Shown here piece after piece: positions 24,665 to 32,334 of a stretch of 64,000 nucleotides of DNA. Origin of the DNA: Butyrivibrio sp. (lineage in GTDB: Bacteria; Bacillota; Clostridia; Lachnospirales; Lachnospiraceae); NCBI GenBank assembly GCA_017535785.1, contig JAFXTN010000008.1, positions 186,001 through 250,000 on the forward strand, read 5' to 3'. The position numbers and the translations under genes are program-made. The stretch's first letter is position 1; each line of letters starts with the position of its first letter. The notes under the pieces were generated by a model, which searched no databases, was not told the DNA's origin, and saw only the letters and a list, made by a program, of their open reading frames with translations.

Positions 24665-26840
24665 AGAAATGAAGATGGTACCACTAGAAGAGATCAGCTT
24701 TCCGCTTTCTTTTTTTAGGGAAGAGGTCAGGAACGGTTTCTATATCCCGACGATGATCAAGCGTTACTGGGCGGGACAGCTGCAGATCCTTTCTGAGATC
24801 GCTAAGCTGTGTGAAAAGCACGATATTCAGTGGTTTGGCGACTACGGAACAATGCTCGGCGCAGTCAGGCACGGCGGATATATTCCGTGGGACGATGACT
24901 TTGATATTTGCATGATGCGCGATGATTACGAGCGCTTTTTTGAGATTGCCAAAAAAGAATTTCCAAAGGAATACATCATTCTTTCTCTGAGAGATATTGA
25001 GGAAGGCTATGACAACATTCTCGGAAGAATAGTTAATTGCAGTGCTATCGACTGCACCAAGGAGCATATGGATGAGTTCAGCGGCTGCCCGTATACGGTC
25101 GGTGTCGATATTTTCCCCATGGACGGAATGTTTGCCGATGAGACCAAGGAAAAAGAGCGTTATGACAGGGCCAAAAGAGCCATCCTCGTCCACAACGCCG
25201 TTGAGGCCAAGGACGAACTCGGCGATCTTGCCAAGAACATTGAAAGTTTGCTCATAGATGTTGAGAAAGAAAATCATGTTCATCTTAAAAGAGGCAAAAA
25301 ATTAAAAAGAGAGCTTGAGCTTCTTATCGAGAAAATTTATATGGAGTGCCCTGTTTCCGACGGCGACAGGGTTGCTTTGATGCCGTTTTATATGATGTAC
25401 GGCAATCATGTTTTCCCTAAAAAGTTTTTTGAAAAGACTTTTGAGATGAAGTTTGAAAATACGACAATCCGGATTCCGTGCTGCTATGACCAGATCCTGT
25501 CAAGCAACTACGGAAACTATATGGAGATACGTAAGGGCGGCGGTATGCATGAGTATCCGTGCTATATCAGCCAGGAGAGAGCGCTTAAGAAGAAACTTGA
25601 GCATAATCCTTACAGATATACTTTTGATGCAAATCACATGCTTGCATCGGTAAAAAGATACATGACAAAAATGCTTGCTCCGGCTCCCGCCAAGGAAAAG
25701 GAGACAATTGTGTTCCTTCCTTGCAGAGCGATGTGGTGGGAGACCATGGAAGGCCTGTGGCACAGGTATAAGGCCGAGGGGCATGATGTTCACGTATATC
25801 CCATAAATTTCTATGACTGCGATTATTACGGAAACGTAGGAGAAATGCATGATGAGCGTATGCTCTTCCCCGATTATGTCGGCGTAGAAAACTGCGAGGA
25901 ACTTGATTTTGCGCAGATTCGTCCCGACAAGATTGTGATTCAGGTTCCCTACGATGCAGAGAATACGGCACTTACCGTGCATGAATTCTTCTACTCATCA
26001 AATCTTATAAATTTCACCGATGAGCTCGTCTACGTTCCTTGCTTTGACATCGACGACCCCATCGACCGCGATGACAAAGCCTGCCGCGGCATCGAGATCC
26101 TCGCCGAACAGCCCGCCGTTGTCTACGCGGATAAGGTGCTGCTTAAGTCGGAGAAGCAGCGCGAGCTCTACCTCGAGAAGCTCATCTCCCTCTCCGGTGA
26201 AGAGACCCGTGCCTTCTGGGAGCAGAAGATTGAAGTCTCCGAGTTCGTCGGAAGCGATTGGAAGAAACGCGGCGCGCAGAGCCATGCGGACGCAGGCAGC
26301 GCGCATGGCGCAGGTTCCGCTTCTCCTGCGGAAATTGAGCACGAGCGCGAGTGGCGAAAGTTCCTCGGCGATTATGCTGACCGCAAAGCGGTCATCTACT
26401 ACTTCACGATTAGTACCGTGATATATCACGGTGAGAAAGCCATAGATAAGTTCGAGCGCGTGCTCGAAACCTTCGCCGGCGCGAGCGGCGTGGGCAGCAC
26501 AGCGCGAGAAGACGCTACAGACCAGGGCGACAAGGGCAACCGCAGCGCAGACGGCGATTCTGAGAACGCCGGAGCGGGCGCACGCGGCAAGATTGTTGCA
26601 ATCTTCATCCCGCAGGACTACCTGACAGCGAATCTCGACAAGGCAGAGCCCGCCGTGCGCGAGCGCTATCTTGCTTTCATAGAAAAGGCCAAGAACACGC
26701 CCGGTATCATCTTCGATGAAGCCGGCCGTAGCCTTGACTTCATAGATAAGTGGGGCGCGTACTACGGCGACACAGGCGTCGCCGCCATGGAGTGCGCAAG
26801 CAGGAAGATCCCTGTAATGCTTGAGAATGTAGAGGTGTAA
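24645..26840 (+). CDS. LicD-family phosphotransferase with C-terminal extension
   Basis: A 731-residue protein. Residues about 35-290 are a LicD domain (fukutin-related) with WFGDYGTMLGAVRHGGYIPWDDDFDICM, the nucleotidyltransferase-fold motif. LicD proteins move a phospho-alcohol from a CDP carrier to a sugar; the human relatives FKTN/FKRP use CDP-ribitol. Residues about 340-730 form a Rossmann-like module (KETIVFLPCRAMWWETMEGLWHRY...PDKIVIQVPYD) similar to the CDP-glycerol glycerophosphotransferase/GT-B style, family uncertain. Two Ala/Gly/Ser-rich stretches (about 545-565 and 615-645) are encoded by markedly GC-rich DNA. ATG 24645 used; a TTG directly precedes it. Confidence 0.82.
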   Translation: MNTNPDEEMKMVPLEEISFPLSFFREEVRNGFYIPTMIKRYWAGQLQILSEIAKLCEKHDIQWFGDYGTMLGAVRHGGYIPWDDDFDICMMRDDYERFFEIAKKEFPKEYIILSLRDIEEGYDNILGRIVNCSAIDCTKEHMDEFSGCPYTVGVDIFPMDGMFADETKEKERYDRAKRAILVHNAVEAKDELGDLAKNIESLLIDVEKENHVHLKRGKKLKRELELLIEKIYMECPVSDGDRVALMPFYMMYGNHVFPKKFFEKTFEMKFENTTIRIPCCYDQILSSNYGNYMEIRKGGGMHEYPCYISQERALKKKLEHNPYRYTFDANHMLASVKRYMTKMLAPAPAKEKETIVFLPCRAMWWETMEGLWHRYKAEGHDVHVYPINFYDCDYYGNVGEMHDERMLFPDYVGVENCEELDFAQIRPDKIVIQVPYDAENTALTVHEFFYSSNLINFTDELVYVPCFDIDDPIDRDDKACRGIEILAEQPAVVYADKVLLKSEKQRELYLEKLISLSGEETRAFWEQKIEVSEFVGSDWKKRGAQSHADAGSAHGAGSASPAEIEHEREWRKFLGDYADRKAVIYYFTISTVIYHGEKAIDKFERVLETFAGASGVGSTAREDATDQGDKGNRSADGDSENAGAGARGKIVAIFIPQDYLTANLDKAEPAVRERYLAFIEKAKNTPGIIFDEAGRSLDFIDKWGAYYGDTGVAAMECASRKIPVMLENVEV

Positions 26841-26951
26841 GTGCGGCGGCGATGCACACGGCGCAAGGCGCCGAAGCATGAGCTGCTGAAACGGGCGGCG
26901 TCTTTTGCCGCAAACGACAATAATACTTGCGGAAACGGAGAACAATTGCGT

Positions 26952-27659
26952 ATGAATGTAGCTATAATACTTGCAGGTGGCGTCGGTAGCAGAGTCGGCG
27001 GCGATGTCCCCAAACAGTTCGTAGACCTTGCAGGCGAGATGATGATCGTGCACAGCTTGGAGCCCTTCGGAAATCTCCCGATAGTTCAAAACATCATAAT
27101 AGTTGCGGATGATAAGTGGCGCGAGGACATCGAAAATGCAATTGTCGATTACCCCGCCATCAGCGAGAAGATCCTCGGCTACGCCGATCCCGGCCAGAAC
27201 CGCCAGTTATCAATATTGAGCGGCCTTGAAGCTATTGAATTACTGGGACTTGGTGACATGACCGACAATGTCATAATACATGACGCGGCCAGACCCTTTG
27301 TTACCGAAGACCTCATCACCGCGTGTCTTGAAGCTCTTTCGGACCACGACGGCGCTATGCCCGTCCTTCCCATGAACGACACCGTCTATCTTAGCCACGG
27401 CGGTGTGCAGGTCGACGAGCTCCTTGACAGAAACACGATATTTGCGGGCCAGGCACCCGAAGCATTTGTATACAAGAAATATCTCGAAGCCAACAGGAAA
27501 CTCATCCCCGACAAGATCCTCGTGATCCACGGCTCCTCCGAGCCCGCAGTCATGGCCGGCATGAAGGTTGCCATGATCCCCGGTGACGTGCGCAACTTCA
27601 AGATCACAAGCGCCGCCGACATGGAGCGCGCCGAGGAGATATTCCGGGAGAAGTACTGA
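26952..27659 (+). CDS. IspD/TarI-type cytidylyltransferase
   Basis: A 235-residue CTP-dependent nucleotidyltransferase. It has AIILAGGVGSRVGGDVPKQF (CTP-binding, about 4-23), VIIHDAARPFV (about 109-119), RNTIFAGQAPEAF and NFKITSAADMERAEEIF. The family holds IspD (methylerythritol phosphate) and TarI/Bcs1 (ribitol-5-phosphate). Neighbours resembling TarJ and LicD favour a polyol phosphate substrate over the isoprenoid one. Start set at ATG 26952 (AILAGG follows; GGAG upstream); the longer frame from 26841 is a GC-rich extension with no family match. Confidence 0.85.
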   Translation: MNVAIILAGGVGSRVGGDVPKQFVDLAGEMMIVHSLEPFGNLPIVQNIIIVADDKWREDIENAIVDYPAISEKILGYADPGQNRQLSILSGLEAIELLGLGDMTDNVIIHDAARPFVTEDLITACLEALSDHDGAMPVLPMNDTVYLSHGGVQVDELLDRNTIFAGQAPEAFVYKKYLEANRKLIPDKILVIHGSSEPAVMAGMKVAMIPGDVRNFKITSAADMERAEEIFREKY

Positions 27660-27691
27660 GCGTACGCCCATGAAAAGGGGATATTTATTGG

Positions 27692-27885
27692 AATCACAGA
27701 TAAAACTTGCAGAAAAGACAGTGCTTATCTGTGATTTACAGGCTAATCCGAGCAGAAATCGGAGAAATTCACAGATAAAACTTGCAGAAAAGGCATTGTT
27801 TATCTGTGATTTATAGGCTAATCCGAGCGAAAATCGGAAAAATTCACAGATAAAACTTGTAAAAAGCCCAACATTTATCTGTGAT
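27692..27885. repeat. Three tandem 75-base units, each with a TCACAGATAA/TTATCTGTGA hairpin
   Basis: TCACAGATAA begins at 27694, 27769 and 27844, exactly 75 bases apart. Each unit holds a facing TTATCTGTGA about 20 bases on, giving an 11-12 bp stem, and the first two add a small CCGA...TCGG hairpin. The second and third copies vary mostly in the loops. 75 is a multiple of three and one + frame is open across two units, but no ribosome site supports a gene. Confidence 0.9.
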
Positions 27886-27935
27886 ATGCCCAATTCTGAA
27901 GAATATTAGACAATCAACTAGACGTGGAGACAGAC

Positions 27936-29048
27936 ATGAAAGCACAAGTTCTTTATGATATAGGCGAAATCAGTTACGCAGATGTTGAAAAGCCCATTCC
28001 GAGAGCGGATGAGGCTCTTGTTAAGGTGCGCGCATGCGGCATCTGCGGTTCCGACATTCCGCGCATATATAAGACGGGCGCGCACAATATGCCGCTCATT
28101 CCCGGTCACGAATTTTCCGGGATCGTAGAGGCGTGCGAAGCTTCACCTGAGCTTGTAGGAAAAAGAGTCGGCATTTTCCCGCTAAAACCCTGCATGGAAT
28201 GCGAACAGTGCAAGAACAGACACTATGAGATGTGCTCAGATTACGACTATCTCGGATCACGTTGCGACGGGGGATTTGCGGAGTACGTGGCAGTACCTAC
28301 TTGGAACCTACTTCCAATTCCCGATGAAATAACCGACAGCGAAGCAGCAATGCTTGAACCCATGTGCGTTGCGGTTCATGCAATGCGCAAGGCCGGCCTT
28401 GAAATATGCGCCGGTGCGGGCACACAGCAGGGCTATACAACGCCTTCGGACGCGAACAAGTTTATCTTTATATGTGGCCTTGGCACAATCGGCCTCTTGC
28501 TTGCAATGTTCCTTAGAGACGCGGGCTACCGCAACATCTACTGCATATACAACAAAGGCATTCAGCTTGAAAAGCTCATAGATATGGGATTTGCGCTAAG
28601 CGATCTGTGGGATTACCGCGAGGGTGACCCTGCCGACTTTGTTCGCGAGAAAGCAAACGGCGCCGATGTGTTTTTTGAATGTATCGGAACTTCCGAAGCT
28701 TACGAGAGAGCGGTAGCTTTGACTGCACCGCTTGGAACCGTCGTTCTTGTCGGAAATCCCGCTTCGGACATGAGCTTAAAGCGCGAAGTTTACTGGAAGA
28801 TATTACGCAATCAGCTAAGGCTCGTGGGAACCTGGAATTCTTCTTTCTATGGAAATCCGCTTTCCGTTCAGACCTCAGACGTCGATGACTGGAACTATGT
28901 TTTATCAAGATTGCCGGAAATCAAAAAGAAAGATTTTTCTCCGGAAAAGCTCATCACACATAGGTTTGCGCTTGATGAGATGCAGCAGGGACTTGAAATA
29001 ATGCGCGATAAGGCTGAAGAATATATCAAGATAATGGTAGAATATTGA
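27936..29048 (+). CDS. Zinc-dependent polyol-phosphate dehydrogenase-like (TarJ/GatD-like MDR)
   Basis: A 370-residue medium-chain dehydrogenase. Catalytic zinc ligands CGICGSD and GHE (about 34-60), structural zinc site CMECEQCKNRHYEMC with four Cys (about 88-102), and a nucleotide fold with ICGLGTIGLLLAMFLRDAGY (about 171-190). The family includes TarJ (ribulose-5-phosphate to ribitol-5-phosphate), galactitol-1-phosphate and threonine dehydrogenases. Next to an IspD/TarI-like enzyme and an Rpe-like enzyme, a TarJ-type role is the simplest reading. GTGGAGA precedes ATG 27936. Confidence 0.85.
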   Translation: MKAQVLYDIGEISYADVEKPIPRADEALVKVRACGICGSDIPRIYKTGAHNMPLIPGHEFSGIVEACEASPELVGKRVGIFPLKPCMECEQCKNRHYEMCSDYDYLGSRCDGGFAEYVAVPTWNLLPIPDEITDSEAAMLEPMCVAVHAMRKAGLEICAGAGTQQGYTTPSDANKFIFICGLGTIGLLLAMFLRDAGYRNIYCIYNKGIQLEKLIDMGFALSDLWDYREGDPADFVREKANGADVFFECIGTSEAYERAVALTAPLGTVVLVGNPASDMSLKREVYWKILRNQLRLVGTWNSSFYGNPLSVQTSDVDDWNYVLSRLPEIKKKDFSPEKLITHRFALDEMQQGLEIMRDKAEEYIKIMVEY

Positions 29049-29095
29049 GAGATGACACACATCAAAGAGTGTTTTTATAGGGAAAGGAGATCATT

Positions 29096-29659
29096 ATGGC
29101 AGAGAGTAAATGGAGATGCAGAGCAGCGGACTTAAAGGGCACAGAGACCGAGAAGAACCTTCTTGCGGCATTTGCGGGCGAGTCCGAGGCTAGAAACAAA
29201 TACACATTCTTCGCATCAAAGGCTAAGAAAGAGGGCTACGTGCAGATTTCAAATATCTTCGCGGAGACCGCAGCCAATGAAAAAGAGCATGCTGAGATCT
29301 GGTACAAGATCCTTGAGGGCATCGGAACAACAGTAGATTGCCTCAAGAACGCAGCAGACGGCGAAGGCTATGAGTGGAAGGAAATGTATCCCTCATTTGC
29401 AAAGAAGGCAAAAGAGGAAGGCTTTGATGAGATCGCAGAGCTCTTTGAGAGCGTAGCTGAAATCGAAAAAGAGCATGAGGCGCGCTACAGAAAGCTCCTT
29501 AAGAACATTGAGGACAAGATCGTCTTCTCACGCGACGGCGACTGCATCTGGCAGTGCAGCAACTGCGGCCATATCGTTATCGGCAAGGAGGCTCCCGAGC
29601 TTTGCCCGGTATGCGCTCACCCGAGAGATTACTTCCAGCTTAAGGCTGAGAACTATTAA
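29096..29659 (+). CDS. rbr: Rubrerythrin
   Basis: A peroxide-reducing non-haem iron protein of anaerobes. The 187-residue protein has the diiron ferritin-like domain ([51 protein letters not shown]) and a C-terminal rubredoxin domain with CSNCGH and [11 protein letters not shown]. Length is normal. GGAAAGGAG precedes ATG 29096. Single-gene unit with terminator; likely detoxifies H2O2 in a strict anaerobe. Confidence 0.97.
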   Translation: MAESKWRCRAADLKGTETEKNLLAAFAGESEARNKYTFFASKAKKEGYVQISNIFAETAANEKEHAEIWYKILEGIGTTVDCLKNAADGEGYEWKEMYPSFAKKAKEEGFDEIAELFESVAEIEKEHEARYRKLLKNIEDKIVFSRDGDCIWQCSNCGHIVIGKEAPELCPVCAHPRDYFQLKAENY

Positions 29660-29713
29660 AAAGACTGCTTGCGGAGAAGTCCGTAGCATAAAGCGATAAA
29701 AAGTATATGAGAC

Positions 29714-29753
29714 AAACAGCAGTAGCGCGGATGACCGGCTACTGCTGTTTTTT
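29714..29753 (+). terminator. Intrinsic terminator after rbr
   Basis: AACAGCAGTAGC pairs with GCTACTGCTGTT across an 11-base loop and ends in a run of T. Confidence 0.93.
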
Positions 29754-29801
29754 GAAGAAGATTTGCTGATGTGTACAAAAGATTCTTAGACATTAGAGTA
29801 A

Positions 29802-29830
29802 TTGACAACATGAGATATATCTCATATAAT
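29802..29830 (+). promoter_or_regulatory. Consensus promoter with palindromic operator, toxin-antitoxin pair
   Basis: TTGACA (29802-29807), 17 bases, TATAAT (29825-29830): perfect -35 and -10. The spacer carries ATGAGATATATCTCAT, a perfect 16-bp palindrome (29810-29825). This is a good site for autorepression by the downstream HTH antitoxin. Confidence 0.85.
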
Positions 29831-29858
29831 TAAGGAGGAGAAAGGCACAGAACTCAGG

Positions 29859-30080
29859 ATGCCATATTCTGAGCATCTGGAAGATGGGATATTTGAGTTG
29901 CGATGCAAAAAAGGAAGTAACATAACAAGAGTACTATATTTCTTTTTCGCTGGAAGAAGGATAGTTGCGACCAATGGCTTTATAAAGAAGTCGAAGAAAA
30001 CTCCACCAAAGGAGTTGAGACTAGCCAAAGAAAGACGCGAGGATTGGCTTAGACGTCATGGAAAGGAGGCTTATTTATGA
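29859..30080 (+). CDS. HigB/RelE-type (Gp49-like) toxin, short at the N-terminus
   Basis: A 73-residue protein: MPYSEHLEDGIFELRCKKGSNITRVLYFFFAGRRIVATNGFIKKSKKTP matches the core and end of phage-derived Gp49-like/HigB ribosome-dependent mRNA interferases, but the first about 35 residues usual in the family are missing. In this frame a TGA at 29811 limits extension and no ATG or GTG lies between. The GGAGGAG at 29834-29840 is too far from ATG 29859. It could be a truncated, inactive toxin or start at a rare codon. It overlaps the antitoxin by ATGA. Confidence 0.75.
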   Translation: MPYSEHLEDGIFELRCKKGSNITRVLYFFFAGRRIVATNGFIKKSKKTPPKELRLAKERREDWLRRHGKEAYL

Positions 30081-30367
30081 CACTTAAGGAATATAAAGAG
30101 AATAGGATGAAAAATCCCGAATTTGCTAAAGCATATGAAGAGATTGAACCGGAACTGAATGTTATACGTGCAATTATAGATGCGCGTATCTCGCAGAATA
30201 TGACTCAGAAGGAGTTGGCTGAGAAGACAGGGATAGCGCAAACTGAAATAAGTAAATTAGAAAACGGCACCAGAAATCCATCGATCAAGTTACTTCAAAG
30301 GCTTGCAGATGGAATGGGGATGGTACTGCAGATCTCTTTTTTGCCTAAAGAAGGAGCAAAAGGGTAA
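30077..30367 (+). CDS. Xre-family HTH antitoxin (HigA-type)
   Basis: A 96-residue protein. After a short acidic helix (MTLKEYKENRMKNPEFAKAYEEIEPELNV) it has an HTH_3 domain, QNMTQKELAEKTGIAQTEISKLENGTRNPSIKLLQRLADGMGMVLQI (about 40-86). Toxin-first order with ATGA overlap is the higBA layout. GGAAAGGAGG sits inside the toxin end. It probably binds the palindrome at 29810-29825. Confidence 0.92.
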   Translation: MTLKEYKENRMKNPEFAKAYEEIEPELNVIRAIIDARISQNMTQKELAEKTGIAQTEISKLENGTRNPSIKLLQRLADGMGMVLQISFLPKEGAKG

Positions 30368-30727
30368 AACAAAAGGGCTTGGAATTTTAAGGTAGGACAC
30401 GATAATTACTGTGTTGATATTTCTTGGGGAACTGTTACGGTTGGGCTTTCGGGAGATGAAAATGCAGTAACAGAAGAGACCAGCCTCAGTGAGATCAAAG
30501 ATCCTTCAAACTTTGAGCTGATGGCCGTATCAGACCTTATCGGTGACACTGTGGCCAAAAAGAACTTTTACATGGATCCTTGCGGCAGGATCAAGTCGCC
30601 CGATGAGTACGCCTATTATATCAAAGGATCTTCAATCTTAGACGGCAAGCCTCTCGCAAAGACCGGCGATGAACCCATCACTTATATAGAGGATATGTTT
30701 GAAGATATACCATGTTTTCCCTCATAA
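30368..30727 (+). pseudogene. Gene remnant, 5' truncated
   Basis: Directly after the antitoxin TAA, and in the same frame, an open stretch of 119 codons follows with no start codon until M at 30521. It reads WNFKVGHDNYCVDISWGTVTVG...SLSEIKDPSNFELMAVSDLIGD...PITYIEDMFEDIPCFPS. The protein-like composition without a start suggests the 3' end of a lost gene. Family not recognised. Confidence 0.5.
30481..30500 (+). repeat. 20-base direct repeat, left copy
   Basis: CAGCCTCAGTGAGATCAAAG, identical to 32195-32214. The two copies flank the remnant end, the phased repeats and the ATPase gene. Confidence 0.85.
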
Positions 30728-30832
30728 AAGTGTAGTTGAGGCACAAGCTTTCCCTCATAAAAGTGTAATGACAGCATAAAATTCCCTCATAAAAATGTGA
30801 TGAAACATTGAATTTTCCCTCATAAAAGTGTA
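30715..30832 (+). repeat. Four phased TTTCCCTCATAAAAGTGTA repeats
   Basis: Cores CCCTCATAAAARTGT start at 30719, 30752, 30784 and 30817, spaced 33, 32 and 33 bases, close to three DNA turns. Copy 3 has two changes. The array ends 14 bases before the ribosome site of the ATPase gene. Spacers are only about 14 bases and unrelated. Likely a protein-binding array controlling the ATPase gene. Confidence 0.9.
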
Positions 30833-30860
30833 TCATAATTGCAAAGGAGGCTTATGATTC

Positions 30861-32156
30861 ATGAAAAGAACGGCCTATCAGCAATTGTTGAATTGGAAGG
30901 ATAATGAGGATAAAAAACCTCTTATAATTAATGGGGCCCGTCAGGTCGGAAAGACATGGCTCTTGAAAGAATTCGGTAAAAATGAGTACAAGAATATGGC
31001 TTACATCAACTGCGACGAGTCCGTCGAGATGAAGACAGCCTTTGCTGATTACGATACAGAACGACTTATTAGATTTTTTTCCGCTGTGAGCGGAGAAGCT
31101 ATTGCTCCCAAGGATACGTTGATTGTACTTGATGAGATACAGGAGGTGCCTGAAGGGATTACTTCTCTTAAGTATTTCTGTGAGAATGCTCCAGAATACG
31201 ATATTGCAGTTGCCGGAAGCTTGTTGGGTATTGGCTTGCATGGTGGTACAGGTTTTCCTGTCGGTAAAGTGGATGAGATAAACCTTCATCCACTTTCATT
31301 CAAGGAATTCCTGCTGGCTCTTGGTAAGGATACGTTGGTAGAGCAATTGGAACAGCATAGATGGGATGAGTTATCAGGACTGTCGCATACATTTATAGAA
31401 CTACTCAGACAGTATTATTATGTGGGAGGCATGCCTGCTGTTGTGGCGTCATATTGCGACAAACAGAATCTTAATCAGGTCAGGGATATTCAGAAGCAGA
31501 TACTTTCAGACTATAGAAGAGATTTTTCCAAACATGTTTCCACGGATATTTTAGCTAAAGTGTCTATGGTTTGGGATTCCATACCTGCTCAGCTTGCTAA
31601 AGAAAATAAGAAATTTGTATATAGCGCGGTCAGGAAAGGCGGACGAGCCAAAGAATTTGAGAATGCGATCCAGTGGCTTGCTGATGCCGGACTGATCCAT
31701 AAAGTAAACCGTGTTACAAAGGTGGACCGCCCCCTCAAGTTCTATGAGGATTACAACGCATTTAAACTGTTTGTTTTGGATCTGGGGCTTCTCGGAGCTA
31801 TGACAGAAGTATCAGCCAAGGATGTTTTGACCAACAATAATGCTTTCACCGAATATAAGGGAGCGTTGACTGAGCAATATGTGCTTCAGCAGATTGTTGC
31901 TTCAGGGATCAAGACATATTATTATTCCAAGGATAATTCAACACTTGAGCTAGATTTTCTTATTCAAAAAGAAGATGTGTATCCGTTGGAAGTAAAGGCG
32001 GAAGAGAACCTGAAGGCCAAGAGTCTCAGAATAATATATGAAGAGAATAATAAGTTGAAGCCACGCCGAATATCGATGGCAGGATACAGAGAACAGGACT
32101 GGATGATCAACATTCCTCTCTATATTGTGGGCGAGTGGGTGCAGACATTACCGTAA
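30861..32156 (+). CDS. AAA-family ATPase with DUF4143 nuclease-like domain
   Basis: A 431-residue protein. N-terminal AAA_14 domain: Walker A NGARQVGKTWLLKEF (about 24-38), Walker B LIVLDEIQEVP (about 87-97), sensor-like VAGSLLGIGL. C-terminal DUF4143: RQYYYVGGMPAVV, then ALTEQYVLQQIVAS and SKDNSTLELDFLIQ..DVYPLEVKAEENLKAKSL (about 354-390), a PD-(D/E)xK-like E-D-ExK layout. The family is very common in anaerobes and archaea and lacks a firm role; some are thought linked to mobile DNA or stress. GGAGG precedes ATG 30861 by ten bases. Confidence 0.88.
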   Translation: MKRTAYQQLLNWKDNEDKKPLIINGARQVGKTWLLKEFGKNEYKNMAYINCDESVEMKTAFADYDTERLIRFFSAVSGEAIAPKDTLIVLDEIQEVPEGITSLKYFCENAPEYDIAVAGSLLGIGLHGGTGFPVGKVDEINLHPLSFKEFLLALGKDTLVEQLEQHRWDELSGLSHTFIELLRQYYYVGGMPAVVASYCDKQNLNQVRDIQKQILSDYRRDFSKHVSTDILAKVSMVWDSIPAQLAKENKKFVYSAVRKGGRAKEFENAIQWLADAGLIHKVNRVTKVDRPLKFYEDYNAFKLFVLDLGLLGAMTEVSAKDVLTNNNAFTEYKGALTEQYVLQQIVASGIKTYYYSKDNSTLELDFLIQKEDVYPLEVKAEENLKAKSLRIIYEENNKLKPRRISMAGYREQDWMINIPLYIVGEWVQTLP

Positions 32157-32194
32157 TAATAGATATGATTATGCTCTGCCGAAGATTATGAGAT

Positions 32195-32214
32195 CAGCCT
32201 CAGTGAGATCAAAG
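32195..32214 (+). repeat. 20-base direct repeat, right copy
   Basis: Identical to 30481-30500. Around it, a frame reading AEDYEISLSEIKAS then stop parallels VTEETSLSEIKDP at the left copy, so both may be pieces of one coding sequence. Confidence 0.85.
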
Positions 32215-32268
32215 CCTCTTAATTTTCCTTTTATGTATAGTGATGACGTTGGATAATGCAGAAGTAGT

Positions 32269-32297
32269 TTGTGATATGCCTTTAGACACTGTATAAT
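32269..32297 (+). promoter_or_regulatory. SigmaA promoter for the YidC-sulfatase unit
   Basis: TTGTGA (32269-32274), 17 bases, TATAAT (32292-32297). Leader is about 30 bases. AAGGAG (32313-32318) lies 16 bases from ATG 32335, longer than usual; no nearer in-frame start exists. Confidence 0.75.
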
Positions 32298-32334
32298 ATA
32301 CAGGTCTTTAAAAAGGAGTTGATTTAGTTTAGCT

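Noticed and set aside
25998..27089. Long minus-strand reading frame of 363 codons
   Set aside because: It lies opposite the GC-rich end of licD and the cytidylyltransferase start, both of which have clear family motifs. The minus frame has no recognisable domain and unusual composition.
27583..27816. Small protein with 25-residue repeats encoded by the 75-base units
   Set aside because: The open frame comes from repeat length being a multiple of three. There is no ribosome site, the frame begins inside the cytidylyltransferase gene, and the hairpin stems explain the conservation.
26952..29048. IspD for isoprenoid synthesis with an unrelated alcohol dehydrogenase
   Set aside because: Possible, but the company of Rpe-like, LicD and TarJ-like genes and absence of other isoprenoid genes make a polyol-phosphate role more likely. 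Kept as the alternative in the entry.
30715..30832. CRISPR array
   Set aside because: The repeats are about 19 bases with about 14-base spacers and period 33; there are only four and no cas genes nearby. The layout suits a protein-binding array.
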